Source: an uncultured bacterium (GTDB lineage Bacteria; Bacillota; Clostridia; Lachnospirales; Lachnospiraceae). Taken from it: DNA of 23,916 nucleotides. The stretch lies in NCBI GenBank assembly GCA_937893485.1, contig CALBJL010000241.1, positions 1-23,916 of the forward strand, given 5' to 3'. Shown one piece after another: positions 6,116-15,500 of the stretch. Each line of letters begins with the position of its first letter. Position 1 is the first letter of the stretch. Both the position numbers and the translations under genes were made by a program. The notes beneath the pieces are model-generated. The model ran no database searches. It had not been told where the DNA came from and saw only the letters and a program-made list of their open reading frames with translations.

Positions 6116-7534
6116 TTACACGGTACTGAATGCCGGCCAGTAGTTCAATAATATATAGCTGAGTATCGTCATTAATGCAATCACAATAATGGTCAGCTTC
6201 CAGCCTTCCTTAAACATATACTTCGGCTCCATACCGTATCCAACCGGAATCGCACGGATGGAGGTTGGCAGCATGTAGGACAGGTTGACACCGATAGACG
6301 CAATATATACGAACGGAATCGGATCCTCACCAATACCTTGTATAATAGAAATAACAATCGGCATCGCTACTGCGGCAGTCGCTGTGTTGGATGTCACATC
6401 CGATAACAGCAGTGTCAGAGTCACAATCACCAGTACGGTCACAAATCCACCGTTTAAGTTCATGGTAGCGACCCAGTCACCGATATTCTCAGCAGCACCG
6501 GAGCCGTTGATCAGTGTTCCGGCAGCCAGACCACCGGCGAAGATGTAGATCAGCTCCCAGATAATATCTGTCTGTACAGACTTCCACACCATCAGACGTT
6601 TACCCTCCTTGTCTGCGATGAGGAAGGATAAAATCGCACATATGATAAATGCATATGCAGGTTTCAGTCCGGGCAGCACACTCTGGTATAACTGACGGCT
6701 GAATGATAGAATCGTTGCGATCAGGAACAATACCAGCGAGGCTTTCTCCTCCAACGACATCGGCGGCATCTGGCTGTATTCATTCTTAAAGAAGCCTTCC
6801 ACATCACCGATACGATCTGTTTTCTTTACATCGCGGAGCATAAATATAATGTTGCTGACTACCAGCACGATCATAATCGGCAGGAAACGGATGACCCATG
6901 AAGTGTACATATATTCCTCTCCGGTCAGCTGCTGGATATAATCAACCGTAACCAGATTCATCGCACCACCCAGAGGTGAAGCCAGACCACCAACACCGGC
7001 AGCATAGGCAATCGTCAAGAGCAGCTTGGAACCTACTTTACTGTTTTTGATGTCGCCCTCTCCAATATAGGTCAGCATGGATACCGCAATCGGAGTAACT
7101 GTCGCACATACAACCGCATTCGGGAGCACACTGGACAGCAAGGTCGACAGAATAAACCAGAATACCAGCTGCTGGCGCAGATTACTTCCGAGCATCTTTA
7201 AGAATACTGATGCAATACGTCTGTCAAGTCCGGACTTCTGCCATGAAACTGTCAGAATGGACGCCCCCAGCAAAAGCAGGATCGTCTCAGACGCATAATT
7301 TGAGATCACCTCTTTCATGTCTGTGATCTGAAGCAGCGCATTGACTGCAATCGGCAGAAATGCAGTTACCGCATAGTCTACAGGGCCTGTGACCCACCAG
7401 TATGCCATCCACGCAACCGTTCCGATCGCCGCACGGCTCTGAAAGGTCGCAAACACACTGCCCGGCAGTGCTGCAATACATAACACCAGCAGCAGCGGAC
7501 CGATAATCAGGTTAATCTTTTTTGATGTTTTCAT
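6116..7534 (-). CDS. SLC13/DASS-type anion transporter, divergent
   Basis: A 472-aa integral membrane protein with about 11-12 hydrophobic segments and the inverted two-repeat plan of the divalent anion:sodium symporter family (citrate, succinate, sulfate). The second-repeat motif SNT is intact (SDVTSNTATAAVAMPI, 382-384). The first-repeat SNT is replaced by PNA (138-140, LPNAVVCATVTP), and the usual MLPVATPPNA segment reads MLPTSIRAIPVGYG (421-434). Those loops bind sodium and substrate in VcINDY, so the substrate may not be a standard C4-dicarboxylate. The start at 7534 lies inside the end of the LysR gene (23-bp overlap), after AAAGGACAGGG. Regulation by the adjacent LysR is likely. I see no clear minus-strand terminator after it. 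Confidence 0.85.
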   Translation of the reverse strand: MKTSKKINLIIGPLLLVLCIAALPGSVFATFQSRAAIGTVAWMAYWWVTGPVDYAVTAFLPIAVNALLQITDMKEVISNYASETILLLLGASILTVSWQKSGLDRRIASVFLKMLGSNLRQQLVFWFILSTLLSSVLPNAVVCATVTPIAVSMLTYIGEGDIKNSKVGSKLLLTIAYAAGVGGLASPLGGAMNLVTVDYIQQLTGEEYMYTSWVIRFLPIMIVLVVSNIIFMLRDVKKTDRIGDVEGFFKNEYSQMPPMSLEEKASLVLFLIATILSFSRQLYQSVLPGLKPAYAFIICAILSFLIADKEGKRLMVWKSVQTDIIWELIYIFAGGLAAGTLINGSGAAENIGDWVATMNLNGGFVTVLVIVTLTLLLSDVTSNTATAAVAMPIVISIIQGIGEDPIPFVYIASIGVNLSYMLPTSIRAIPVGYGMEPKYMFKEGWKLTIIVIALMTILSYILLNYWPAFSTV

Positions 7535-8456
7535 TTTTTCCCTGTCCTTTCGTTATTAAATCAATAAACATTCTGCATACCTTTGATATATAATGCCCGG
7601 AATCGTATGCAATATAGATTTTTCTTCCGGATATTTCCCTGGGCAGCGAGTATAAGCATACGTGACCGTCCAGATTTCTGCCCATCAGTGCCTCCTCAGA
7701 TGCTACTACCATGCCAAGCCCCTTCTGTGCCAGTGCCACACCGGTTGACACCTGACTCACACAGATCGAAGAATGCATCTGAATTCCCTTTTTCGCAAAA
7801 AAGTCATCCATCTTGCGCTGCAACGGAAAGGTTGCCGGCAGCCGGATGATTCCATGTGCCTCAAAGACACGGTAATCCTCAATCGGTTTTTCCTCACCAA
7901 GCTGTACCCGGTAATTCTTCAGGTGCTCATTTACCTCGAAGTTCTCCGGCACACACATATACAGGCGTTCCTGCCGGATCGGAAGTAATGCAAAATTGTC
8001 CGGTATGTTTTTCTCATCGGTACATACAAAGCATTCGACCTCGCCGTTCACCGCATTCTGGATCAACTCCTCCATCGGCTCGATATGCATATCAATCTGG
8101 CACTGTGGATAGCGCGTCAACAATTCCGGGATCACATCTGCGACCAGCGATTCGATATAAACCGCCGACCCGCCGACTGATAATACCTTGCGCTTCATCA
8201 TTCCCGCGTCGGAGATCTCCTTTTGCATCTGTATCGTGAGTTCTCTCTGCTTATGCAGATACTCCGCATAGATGCTGCCCTCCTCCGTAAAACAGACCGG
8301 CTTGCTCTTGCGGTCAATCAACGTGAAGCCCAGCTTTTTCTCCAGATTCGTGAGTGCCAGACTCAGCGCCGGCTGTGAGATCCCTAACTGCTTTGCAGCC
8401 ATTGTCAGACTGCCCCATTTTACGATTTCCAGCATATACTGTTCTGATAATTCCAA
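7512..8456 (-). CDS. LysR-family transcriptional regulator
   Basis: A 314-aa regulator: N-terminal winged helix-turn-helix (about residues 1-60, with GSLTMAAKQLGISQPALSLALTNLEKKLG), a linker helix, and a periplasmic-binding-protein-like effector domain. The start is TTG (8456-8454), giving the normal family N-terminus (MELSEQYMLEIVKWGSL); AGAGGTGA lies about 10 nt upstream. The next in-frame ATG is seven codons in and would cut helix 1. It is cotranscribed with, and overlaps, the transporter gene, so its effector is probably the transported acid or a metabolite of it. Most LysR genes face away from their target; the same-direction overlapping order here is less common. Confidence 0.93.
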   Translation of the reverse strand: MELSEQYMLEIVKWGSLTMAAKQLGISQPALSLALTNLEKKLGFTLIDRKSKPVCFTEEGSIYAEYLHKQRELTIQMQKEISDAGMMKRKVLSVGGSAVYIESLVADVIPELLTRYPQCQIDMHIEPMEELIQNAVNGEVECFVCTDEKNIPDNFALLPIRQERLYMCVPENFEVNEHLKNYRVQLGEEKPIEDYRVFEAHGIIRLPATFPLQRKMDDFFAKKGIQMHSSICVSQVSTGVALAQKGLGMVVASEEALMGRNLDGHVCLYSLPREISGRKIYIAYDSGHYISKVCRMFIDLITKGQGKNENIKKD

Positions 8457-8516
8457 CTGTGCGTTCTCACCTCTTCCCTGTTTATTTGTTATTGCTTATG
8501 CATTCATTTATTTTTT

Positions 8517-8544
8517 ATTATACATAATTTTATCAAAATGTCAA
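8517..8544 (-). promoter_or_regulatory. Sigma-A promoter of the LysR-transporter operon
   Basis: On the minus strand, TTGACA (complement of 8539-8544) and TATAAT (complement of 8517-8522) are separated by 16 nt. Start near 8510, about 54 nt before the LysR TTG codon. It lies just past the rpoC terminator, making the LysR-transporter pair a separate unit. Confidence 0.8.
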
Positions 8545-8603
8545 CTGTCACTATTCGCCAAATTGCGGCTGATATCCCAATGATTTTCTATATATTGACG
8601 AAA

Positions 8604-8645
8604 AAATGCAAAAAAGAATGCAGACACACGATGTATCTGCACTCT
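8604..8645 (-). terminator. Intrinsic terminator of the rpoBC operon
   Basis: On the minus strand, a 14-bp stem with two G-U pairs (arms 8632-8645 and 8615-8628) closes on a 3-nt loop and is followed by TTTTTGCATTTTTT. It begins 37 bp past the rpoC stop codon. Confidence 0.88.
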
Positions 8646-8681
8646 TTTCCTATTTATTTAAATACACTTTACTTGATTGAA

Positions 8682-11600
8682 TTACTCTTCATCAAAATCA
8701 TCCGGAGCAATACCGTCTATCAGATCCCCCGCCGCTTCGTCTGTATCCTCTACATCGTCGAAGCTGTCTACGAAAGCTGCATCCGTCAGATCCTGCGGAT
8801 CTTCATCCTCAAAATCAGCCGCACTCAGCACTTCTTCTGCCATGAGCAGGTCATTCATACGCTCATCGGAATCCAGCCTGATATTGCGGTAACGTTTCAT
8901 ACCGGTTCCCGCCGGGATCGGCTTACCGATAATTACGTTCTCCTTCATACCGATCAGAGAGTCTACTTTACCCTTGATTGCTGCCTCTGTCAGAACCTTT
9001 GTGGTCTCCTGGAAGGAAGCCGCTGACAGGAAGGAATTGGTTGCCAGAGATGCCTTGGTAATACCGAGCAGTACCTGTGTACCCTCTGCCGGTTTCTTAC
9101 CTTCATTCTCCAACATTTCGTTTTTATCCTCAAAGTCTAAGGTATCTACCATTGTTCCGGGCAGGAAATCGGAATCTCCGTGCTCCTCCACGCGGATCTT
9201 CTGCAGCATCTGGTGTACAATGACCTCAATATGCTTATCATTGATCTCTACACCCTGCAGACGGTATACACGCTGTACTTCACGCAGCATATAGTCCTGA
9301 ACGGCACGCACGCCCTTGATCTTCAAGATATCGTGAGGATTTACAGAACCCTCAGTCAGCTCATCGCCCGCCTCAAGCACTGCGCCATCCATGATCTTGA
9401 TATGTGATCCGTAAGGAATCAGATAGCTCTTTGTCTCTCCAGTCTCCGGATTGGTGACAATAATCTCGCGCTTTTTCTTTGTATCCTTAATCGTGGCTAC
9501 GCCGCCAAACTCTGTAATAATGGCAAGGCCTTTCGGCTTTCTTGCCTCAAAAATCTCCTCGACACGGGGAAGACCCTGTGTGATATCGTTACCTGCCACA
9601 CCACCGGTATGGAAGGTTCTCATCGTCAACTGTGTACCGGGCTCACCGATAGACTGTGCCGCGATAATACCGATCGCCTCGCCGACCTGTACTGCCTGAC
9701 CGGTTGCCATGTTGGCACCGTAACATTTTGCACAGACACCCATGTGTGAGCGGCAGGTGAGGATCGTACGGATCTTCACTCTGGTAAGAGGCTCTCCGGT
9801 CTCGTCTACACCCTTTGCAATCACTGCTTCCGCTCGCTTGGGGGTAATCATGTGGTTTGCCTTTACAATGATATTTCCATCCTTGTCAACGATCGTCTCA
9901 GCCGCAAATCTGCCTGTGATACGATCCTGCAGGCTCTCGATCTCCTCTTTTCCGTCCATGAATGCCTTGACATACATACCGGGAATCTCTCTGCCTGTTC
10001 CCTCACAGCAGTCAGACTCGCGAACGATCATGTGCTGTGATACATCTACCAGACGTCTGGTCAGGTATCCGGAATCGGCAGTACGCAGCGCGGTATCGGA
10101 AAGTCCCTTACGCGCTCCATGCGCAGACATGAAGTACTCCAGTACGTCCAGACCTTCACGGAAGTTGGACTTGATCGGCAGTTCGATCGTACGACCGGTT
10201 GTATCTGCCATCAAACCACGCATACCTGCTAACTGCTTGATCTGCTTGTCGGAACCACGCGCTCCGGAATCAGCCATCATGAAGATGTTGTTGTATTTAT
10301 CCAGTCCTGATAACAGAGCTGCAGTCAGCTCGTCATCGGTATCCTTCCATGTCTCTACGACTTCTTTGTAACGTTCCTCCTCGGTGATCATACCACGCTT
10401 ATACTGCTTGGTGATACGGTCTACCGTATCCTGTGCGTGCTGGATCATCTCCGGCTTCTGCGGCGGCACGGTCATATCTGAAATCGATACGGTCATCGCT
10501 GCACGGGTAGAATACTTGTAGCCCATTGCCTTGATGTCATCGAGCACCTCTGCGGTTCTGGTCGCACCATGGATATTGATAACCTTCTCAAGAATCTTCT
10601 TTAAGTGCTTTTTACCTACATGGAAGTCTACCTCCAGCAGCAGGTAGTCTTCGGGCTTTTCACGCTTTACAAAGCCTAGATCCTGAGGAATAATCTCGTT
10701 GAAGATCAATCGTCCGAGTGTCGTCGTGATCGTTCCGGAAACAGCCTCTCCGTCCGGTGTCACAGTCTCCTGATGCACACGGATCGACTGATGCAGGCTG
10801 ATCACGCCATTCTCATATGCCAGCAGCGCCTGATTGGTACTGCTGAAGAAATGTCCTAAAATATCCTCCGGTGTACAGATGACCTCACGCTCAGACTCAT
10901 CATGTGTCTGGTAGTGAATCATGTCATCGACACGGATCTCTCCTGCATCCAATGCAGCCTTTAACTGATCCTTGGAATCATATACCTTGTCACTGACAGC
11001 AGTTACGCCATCCTTTGTGAAATCGGGTACTTTATCCATCGTCAGATAGTAAATACCAAGTACCATATCCTGTGAAGGTACTGCTACAGGACCTCCGTCG
11101 GAAGGCTTTAACAGGTTGTTCGGTGAGAGCAGCATAAAGCGGCACTCTGCCTGTGCTTCCTGTGAAAGCGGAAGATGGACAGCCATCTGGTCTCCGTCGA
11201 AATCGGCGTTGAACGCGGTACATACGAGCGGATGCAGCTTGATCGCTTTACCTTCGACAAGGATCGGCTCAAATGCCTGAATACCAAGTCTGTGCAGTGT
11301 AGGAGCACGGTTTAACATAACCGGATGCTCTTTGATGACATCCTCTAAGACATCCCACACCTCAGTCTGTAAGCGCTCTACCATCTTCTTTGCACTCTTG
11401 ATGTTGTGAGCCGTACCGTTTGATACGAGCTCCTTCATAACAAAAGGCTTGAACAGCTCGATCGCCATCTCCTTCGGCAGACCGCACTGATAAATCTTTA
11501 ACTTCGGCTCTACAACGATAACGGAACGTCCGGAATAGTCTACACGCTTTCCTAACAGGTTCTGACGGAAACGTCCGGATTTACCCTTTAACATATCGGA

Positions 11601-12572
11601 CAGAGACTTCAGCGCACGGTTTCCGGGTCCGGTTACCGGGCGGCCTCTGCGTCCGTTATCGATCAATGCGTCTACTGCCTCCTGCAGCATACGCTTCTCG
11701 TTGCGCACGATGATGTCAGGTGCATTCAGATCCAACAGTCTGCGCAGGCGGTTGTTTCTATTGATAATACGGCGATACAGATCATTCAGATCGGAGGTCG
11801 CAAATCTTCCTCCGTCGAGCTGTACCATCGGTCGCAGATCCGGCGGGATGACAGGAATGACTGTCATGATCATCCACTCAGGCTTGTTGCCTGACTCGCG
11901 AAACGCTTCTACAACCTCCAGACGCTTGATAATACGTGCCTTTTTCTGACCGGTCGCATCAACGAGCGCTGCCTTTAACTCTGCGGAATCTTTCTCCAGA
12001 TCAATTCCTTTCAGAAGCTCTAAAATCGCTTCCGCACCCATTCCGACACGGAAGGTTTTGCCGTATTTCTCTACTGCCGACTGATAATCGGCATCTGACA
12101 ATACCTGCTTCATGGACAGATCCGTCTTTCCGGGATCTAACACAATATAAGAAGCAAAGTATAACACTTTTTCCAATGTACGCGGTGATAAATCAAGGAT
12201 CAGACCCATACGTGACGGGATTCCCTTGAAATACCAGATGTGGGAAACAGGAGCAGCCAGCTCGATGTGTCCCATACGCTCTCTACGGACATTCGCTTTG
12301 GTGATTTCTACACCGCATCGGTCGCAGACAACACCCTTATAGCGGATCTTTTTGTACTTTCCGCAGTGGCACTCCCAGTCCTTGCTGGGTCCGAAGATCT
12401 TCTCACAGAACAGACCGTCTTTTTCCGGCTTTAACGTTCTGTAGTTAATCGTCTCGGGCTTTTTTACCTCGCCGCGGGACCACTCTCTGATCTTCTCAGG
12501 TGAGGCCAGACCAATCTGAATTGCATCAAATGAAATTGGCTGGTATGTTTCTTTATTTGCTGTCTCAGGCAT
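8682..12572 (-). CDS. rpoC: RNA polymerase beta' subunit
   Basis: Catalytic subunit of RNA polymerase, 1296 aa, complete. The active-site motif NADFDGDQM (455-463) supplies the three Mg-binding aspartates. The N-terminal zinc finger is C68-H-C70 with C83 and C86, and a second zinc cluster is visible in CRSHMGVCAKCYGA. The trigger-loop/bridge-helix region (GARGSDKQIKQLAGMRGLMAD, FREGLDVLEYFMSAHGARKGLSDTALRTADSGYLTRRLVD) is intact. The tail is acidic (ending DDFDEE). It follows rpoB by 14 bp with GGGAG before the ATG. Confidence 0.99.
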   Translation of the reverse strand: MPETANKETYQPISFDAIQIGLASPEKIREWSRGEVKKPETINYRTLKPEKDGLFCEKIFGPSKDWECHCGKYKKIRYKGVVCDRCGVEITKANVRRERMGHIELAAPVSHIWYFKGIPSRMGLILDLSPRTLEKVLYFASYIVLDPGKTDLSMKQVLSDADYQSAVEKYGKTFRVGMGAEAILELLKGIDLEKDSAELKAALVDATGQKKARIIKRLEVVEAFRESGNKPEWMIMTVIPVIPPDLRPMVQLDGGRFATSDLNDLYRRIINRNNRLRRLLDLNAPDIIVRNEKRMLQEAVDALIDNGRRGRPVTGPGNRALKSLSDMLKGKSGRFRQNLLGKRVDYSGRSVIVVEPKLKIYQCGLPKEMAIELFKPFVMKELVSNGTAHNIKSAKKMVERLQTEVWDVLEDVIKEHPVMLNRAPTLHRLGIQAFEPILVEGKAIKLHPLVCTAFNADFDGDQMAVHLPLSQEAQAECRFMLLSPNNLLKPSDGGPVAVPSQDMVLGIYYLTMDKVPDFTKDGVTAVSDKVYDSKDQLKAALDAGEIRVDDMIHYQTHDESEREVICTPEDILGHFFSSTNQALLAYENGVISLHQSIRVHQETVTPDGEAVSGTITTTLGRLIFNEIIPQDLGFVKREKPEDYLLLEVDFHVGKKHLKKILEKVINIHGATRTAEVLDDIKAMGYKYSTRAAMTVSISDMTVPPQKPEMIQHAQDTVDRITKQYKRGMITEEERYKEVVETWKDTDDELTAALLSGLDKYNNIFMMADSGARGSDKQIKQLAGMRGLMADTTGRTIELPIKSNFREGLDVLEYFMSAHGARKGLSDTALRTADSGYLTRRLVDVSQHMIVRESDCCEGTGREIPGMYVKAFMDGKEEIESLQDRITGRFAAETIVDKDGNIIVKANHMITPKRAEAVIAKGVDETGEPLTRVKIRTILTCRSHMGVCAKCYGANMATGQAVQVGEAIGIIAAQSIGEPGTQLTMRTFHTGGVAGNDITQGLPRVEEIFEARKPKGLAIITEFGGVATIKDTKKKREIIVTNPETGETKSYLIPYGSHIKIMDGAVLEAGDELTEGSVNPHDILKIKGVRAVQDYMLREVQRVYRLQGVEINDKHIEVIVHQMLQKIRVEEHGDSDFLPGTMVDTLDFEDKNEMLENEGKKPAEGTQVLLGITKASLATNSFLSAASFQETTKVLTEAAIKGKVDSLIGMKENVIIGKPIPAGTGMKRYRNIRLDSDERMNDLLMAEEVLSAADFEDEDPQDLTDAAFVDSFDDVEDTDEAAGDLIDGIAPDDFDEE

Positions 12573-12586
12573 GTTGGCACTCCCTT

Positions 12587-15500
12587 CTAATCTTCATTAT
12601 CCAAAAGAGCATCGTCGTCAAAATCCTCTGCTCCAAAATCGTCATCCATATCGTCGGTGTCGTCGGCTTCCTCGCCCTCGTCAACAGCCACGAGTTCTTC
12701 ACTGTCCGAATCGAATTCTACCTTGGAGAATCCGCGCTTTGCAAAGCTCTCGCTGTCCTCAAACGCAAAGTCCTTGTCTCCCGCGATAATCGCATTCAGA
12801 TCTGTATTGCCATACTCACTGATCTCCATCAGCTCTACTTCCTGACGGTTCTCATCCAGCACCTTGACATCCAGACCCAGTGACTGCAGCTCCTTGAGCA
12901 ATACCTTGAAGGACTCGGGGATACCCGGCTCAGGGATATTGTCACCCTTGATGATCGCCTCATAAGTCTTGACACGACCGACAACATCATCGGACTTCAC
13001 GGTCAGGATCTCCTGCAAGGTATAGGATGCACCATATGCCTCCAGTGCCCATACCTCCATCTCTCCGAAACGCTGTCCACCGAACTGTGCTTTACCACCC
13101 AGAGGCTGCTGTGTAACGAGTGAGTAAGGACCGGTAGAACGTGCATGGATCTTGTCGTCTACCAGATGATGCAGTTTCAGGTAATGCATGTGACCGATTG
13201 TAACCGGTGAATCGAACGGCTCTCCGGTACGTCCGTCTCTCAACTGTACCTTTCCATCCCTTGAAATCGGTACACCCTTCCACAGATCTCTGTGCGCTCT
13301 GTGGTCGGATAAGTATTCCATGACATCCTCTCTCAAGGTGTCTTTATATTTCTCATAGAAGTTCTCTGTTTTTCCTTCTTCGGCTGCTTCCTCTGCGTCA
13401 AACGGCATGTTGACATAGTCATTTGCAAGCTCCAGTGTATCCTGGATATCAATCTCTCGCGCGCCGTCAAATACCGGTGTTTCGATATTGAATCCGAGTG
13501 CCTTTGCAGCCAGACTCAGATGGATCTCCAGCACCTGTCCGATATTCATACGGGACGGCACACCTAACGGGTTCAATACGATATCCAGAGGGCGGCCATT
13601 CGGCAGGAACGGCATATCCTCTACAGGAAGCACTCTGGAAACGACACCCTTGTTACCATGTCGGCCTGCCATCTTATCGCCGACAGAAATCTTTCTCTTC
13701 TGTGCGATGTAGATGCGGACTGCCTGATTGACACCGGGTGATAACTCATCTCCGTTTTCTCTTGTAAATACCTTTGCAGCGACAACGATACCGTACTCAC
13801 CGTGCGGCACCTTCAGGGACGTATCACGCACCTCACGTGCCTTCTCACCGAAGATCGCACGCAGCAGGCGCTCCTCTGCGGTCAGCTCAGTCTCGCCCTT
13901 CGGCGTTACCTTTCCGACCAGAATATCACCGGCACGTACTTCTGCACCGACACGGATGATTCCGCGCTCATCCAGATCCTTGAGTGCATCCTCACCGACA
14001 CCCGGTACATCACGGGTGATCTCCTCGGGTCCGAGTTTTGTATCACGTGCCTCTGCCTCGTACTCCTCGATATGGACAGATGTATAGACATCATCCTGTA
14101 CAAGCCGCTCACTCAGCAGAACGGCATCCTCATAGTTGTAACCTTCCCATGTCATGAACCCGATCAGCGGATTCTTTCCTAATGCCAATTCTCCCTGTGA
14201 AGTAGAAGGACCGTCTGCAATCACCTCTCCAGCCTCTACATGATCGCCCTTAAATACGATCGGTCTCTGGTTGTAGCAGTTGCTCTGGTTACTTCTGGAG
14301 AACTTTGTCAGTTTATAATTAGAAGTTGTACCGTCATCATTCTTGATCCAGATCTCATCAGACTGGGACTTCTCGACGATACCTGCTTTCTTTGCAACGA
14401 CGCAGACACCGGAATCCACGGCAGCCTTGGGCTCCATGCCGGTACCGACTACAGGCGCCTCTGTCGTCAGAAGCGGCACTGCCTGACGCTGCATGTTTGA
14501 TCCCATCAGCGCACGGTTCGCATCATCGTTCTGCAGGAACGGGATCAGGGCTGTAGCGACTGAGAACACCATCTTCGGAGAGACATCCATGTAATCAAAC
14601 ATCGTCTTGTCATACTCCTGTGTCTCATCGAGGTAACGACCGGATACGGAATTACGCACAAAGTGTCCCTCTTCATCCAGCTTCTCGTTCGCCTGTGCTA
14701 CATGGTAGTTATCCTCCTCGTCCGCAGTCATGTAAATAACCTCGTCTGTGACGCGGGGATTTCTCGGATCGGTTTTATCAATCTTGCGGTACGGTGCCTC
14801 TACGAAACCGTACTCGTTAATACGCGCATAGCATGCCAGTGAGTTGATCAGACCGATGTTCGGACCTTCCGGTGTCTCAATCGGGCACATACGTCCATAG
14901 TGTGAGTAGTGGACATCACGCACCTCGAATCCGGCACGGTCCCTGCTCAGACCGCCGGGTCCCAATGCAGATAAACGTCTCTTATGTGTCAGCTCACCTA
15001 ACGGGTTGTTCTGATCCATGAACTGTGACAGCTGTGAAGATCCGAAGAACTCCTTAACGGCTGCAGTTACCGGCTTGATATTGATCAGGCTCTGCGGGGA
15101 AATACCCTCCAGATCCTGTGTGGTCATACGCTCACGTACCACACGCTCCAGTCTGGACAGTCCGATGCGGTACTGGTTCTGTAATAGCTCACCGACCGCA
15201 CGGATACGACGGTTTCCTAAATGGTCGATATCGTCGTCATTGCCGATGCCCCACTCCAGATGCATGTTATAGTTAATAGAAGCAAAAATATCATCCTTTG
15301 TAATGTGCTTGGGAATCAGGTCATGCACACTCCCGCGGATCGCTTCTTTGATATCCTCTAAAGCAGTATTCTCCTCTAAGATCTGCTTCAATGCCGGATA
15401 GTAAACCAGCTCCGTAATACCCAGCTCCTTCTGTGCAGCTTTGTCGGCAAGCTCGGGTACCCACGCGCCAAGATCTACCATCATGGATGACAGCACCTTG

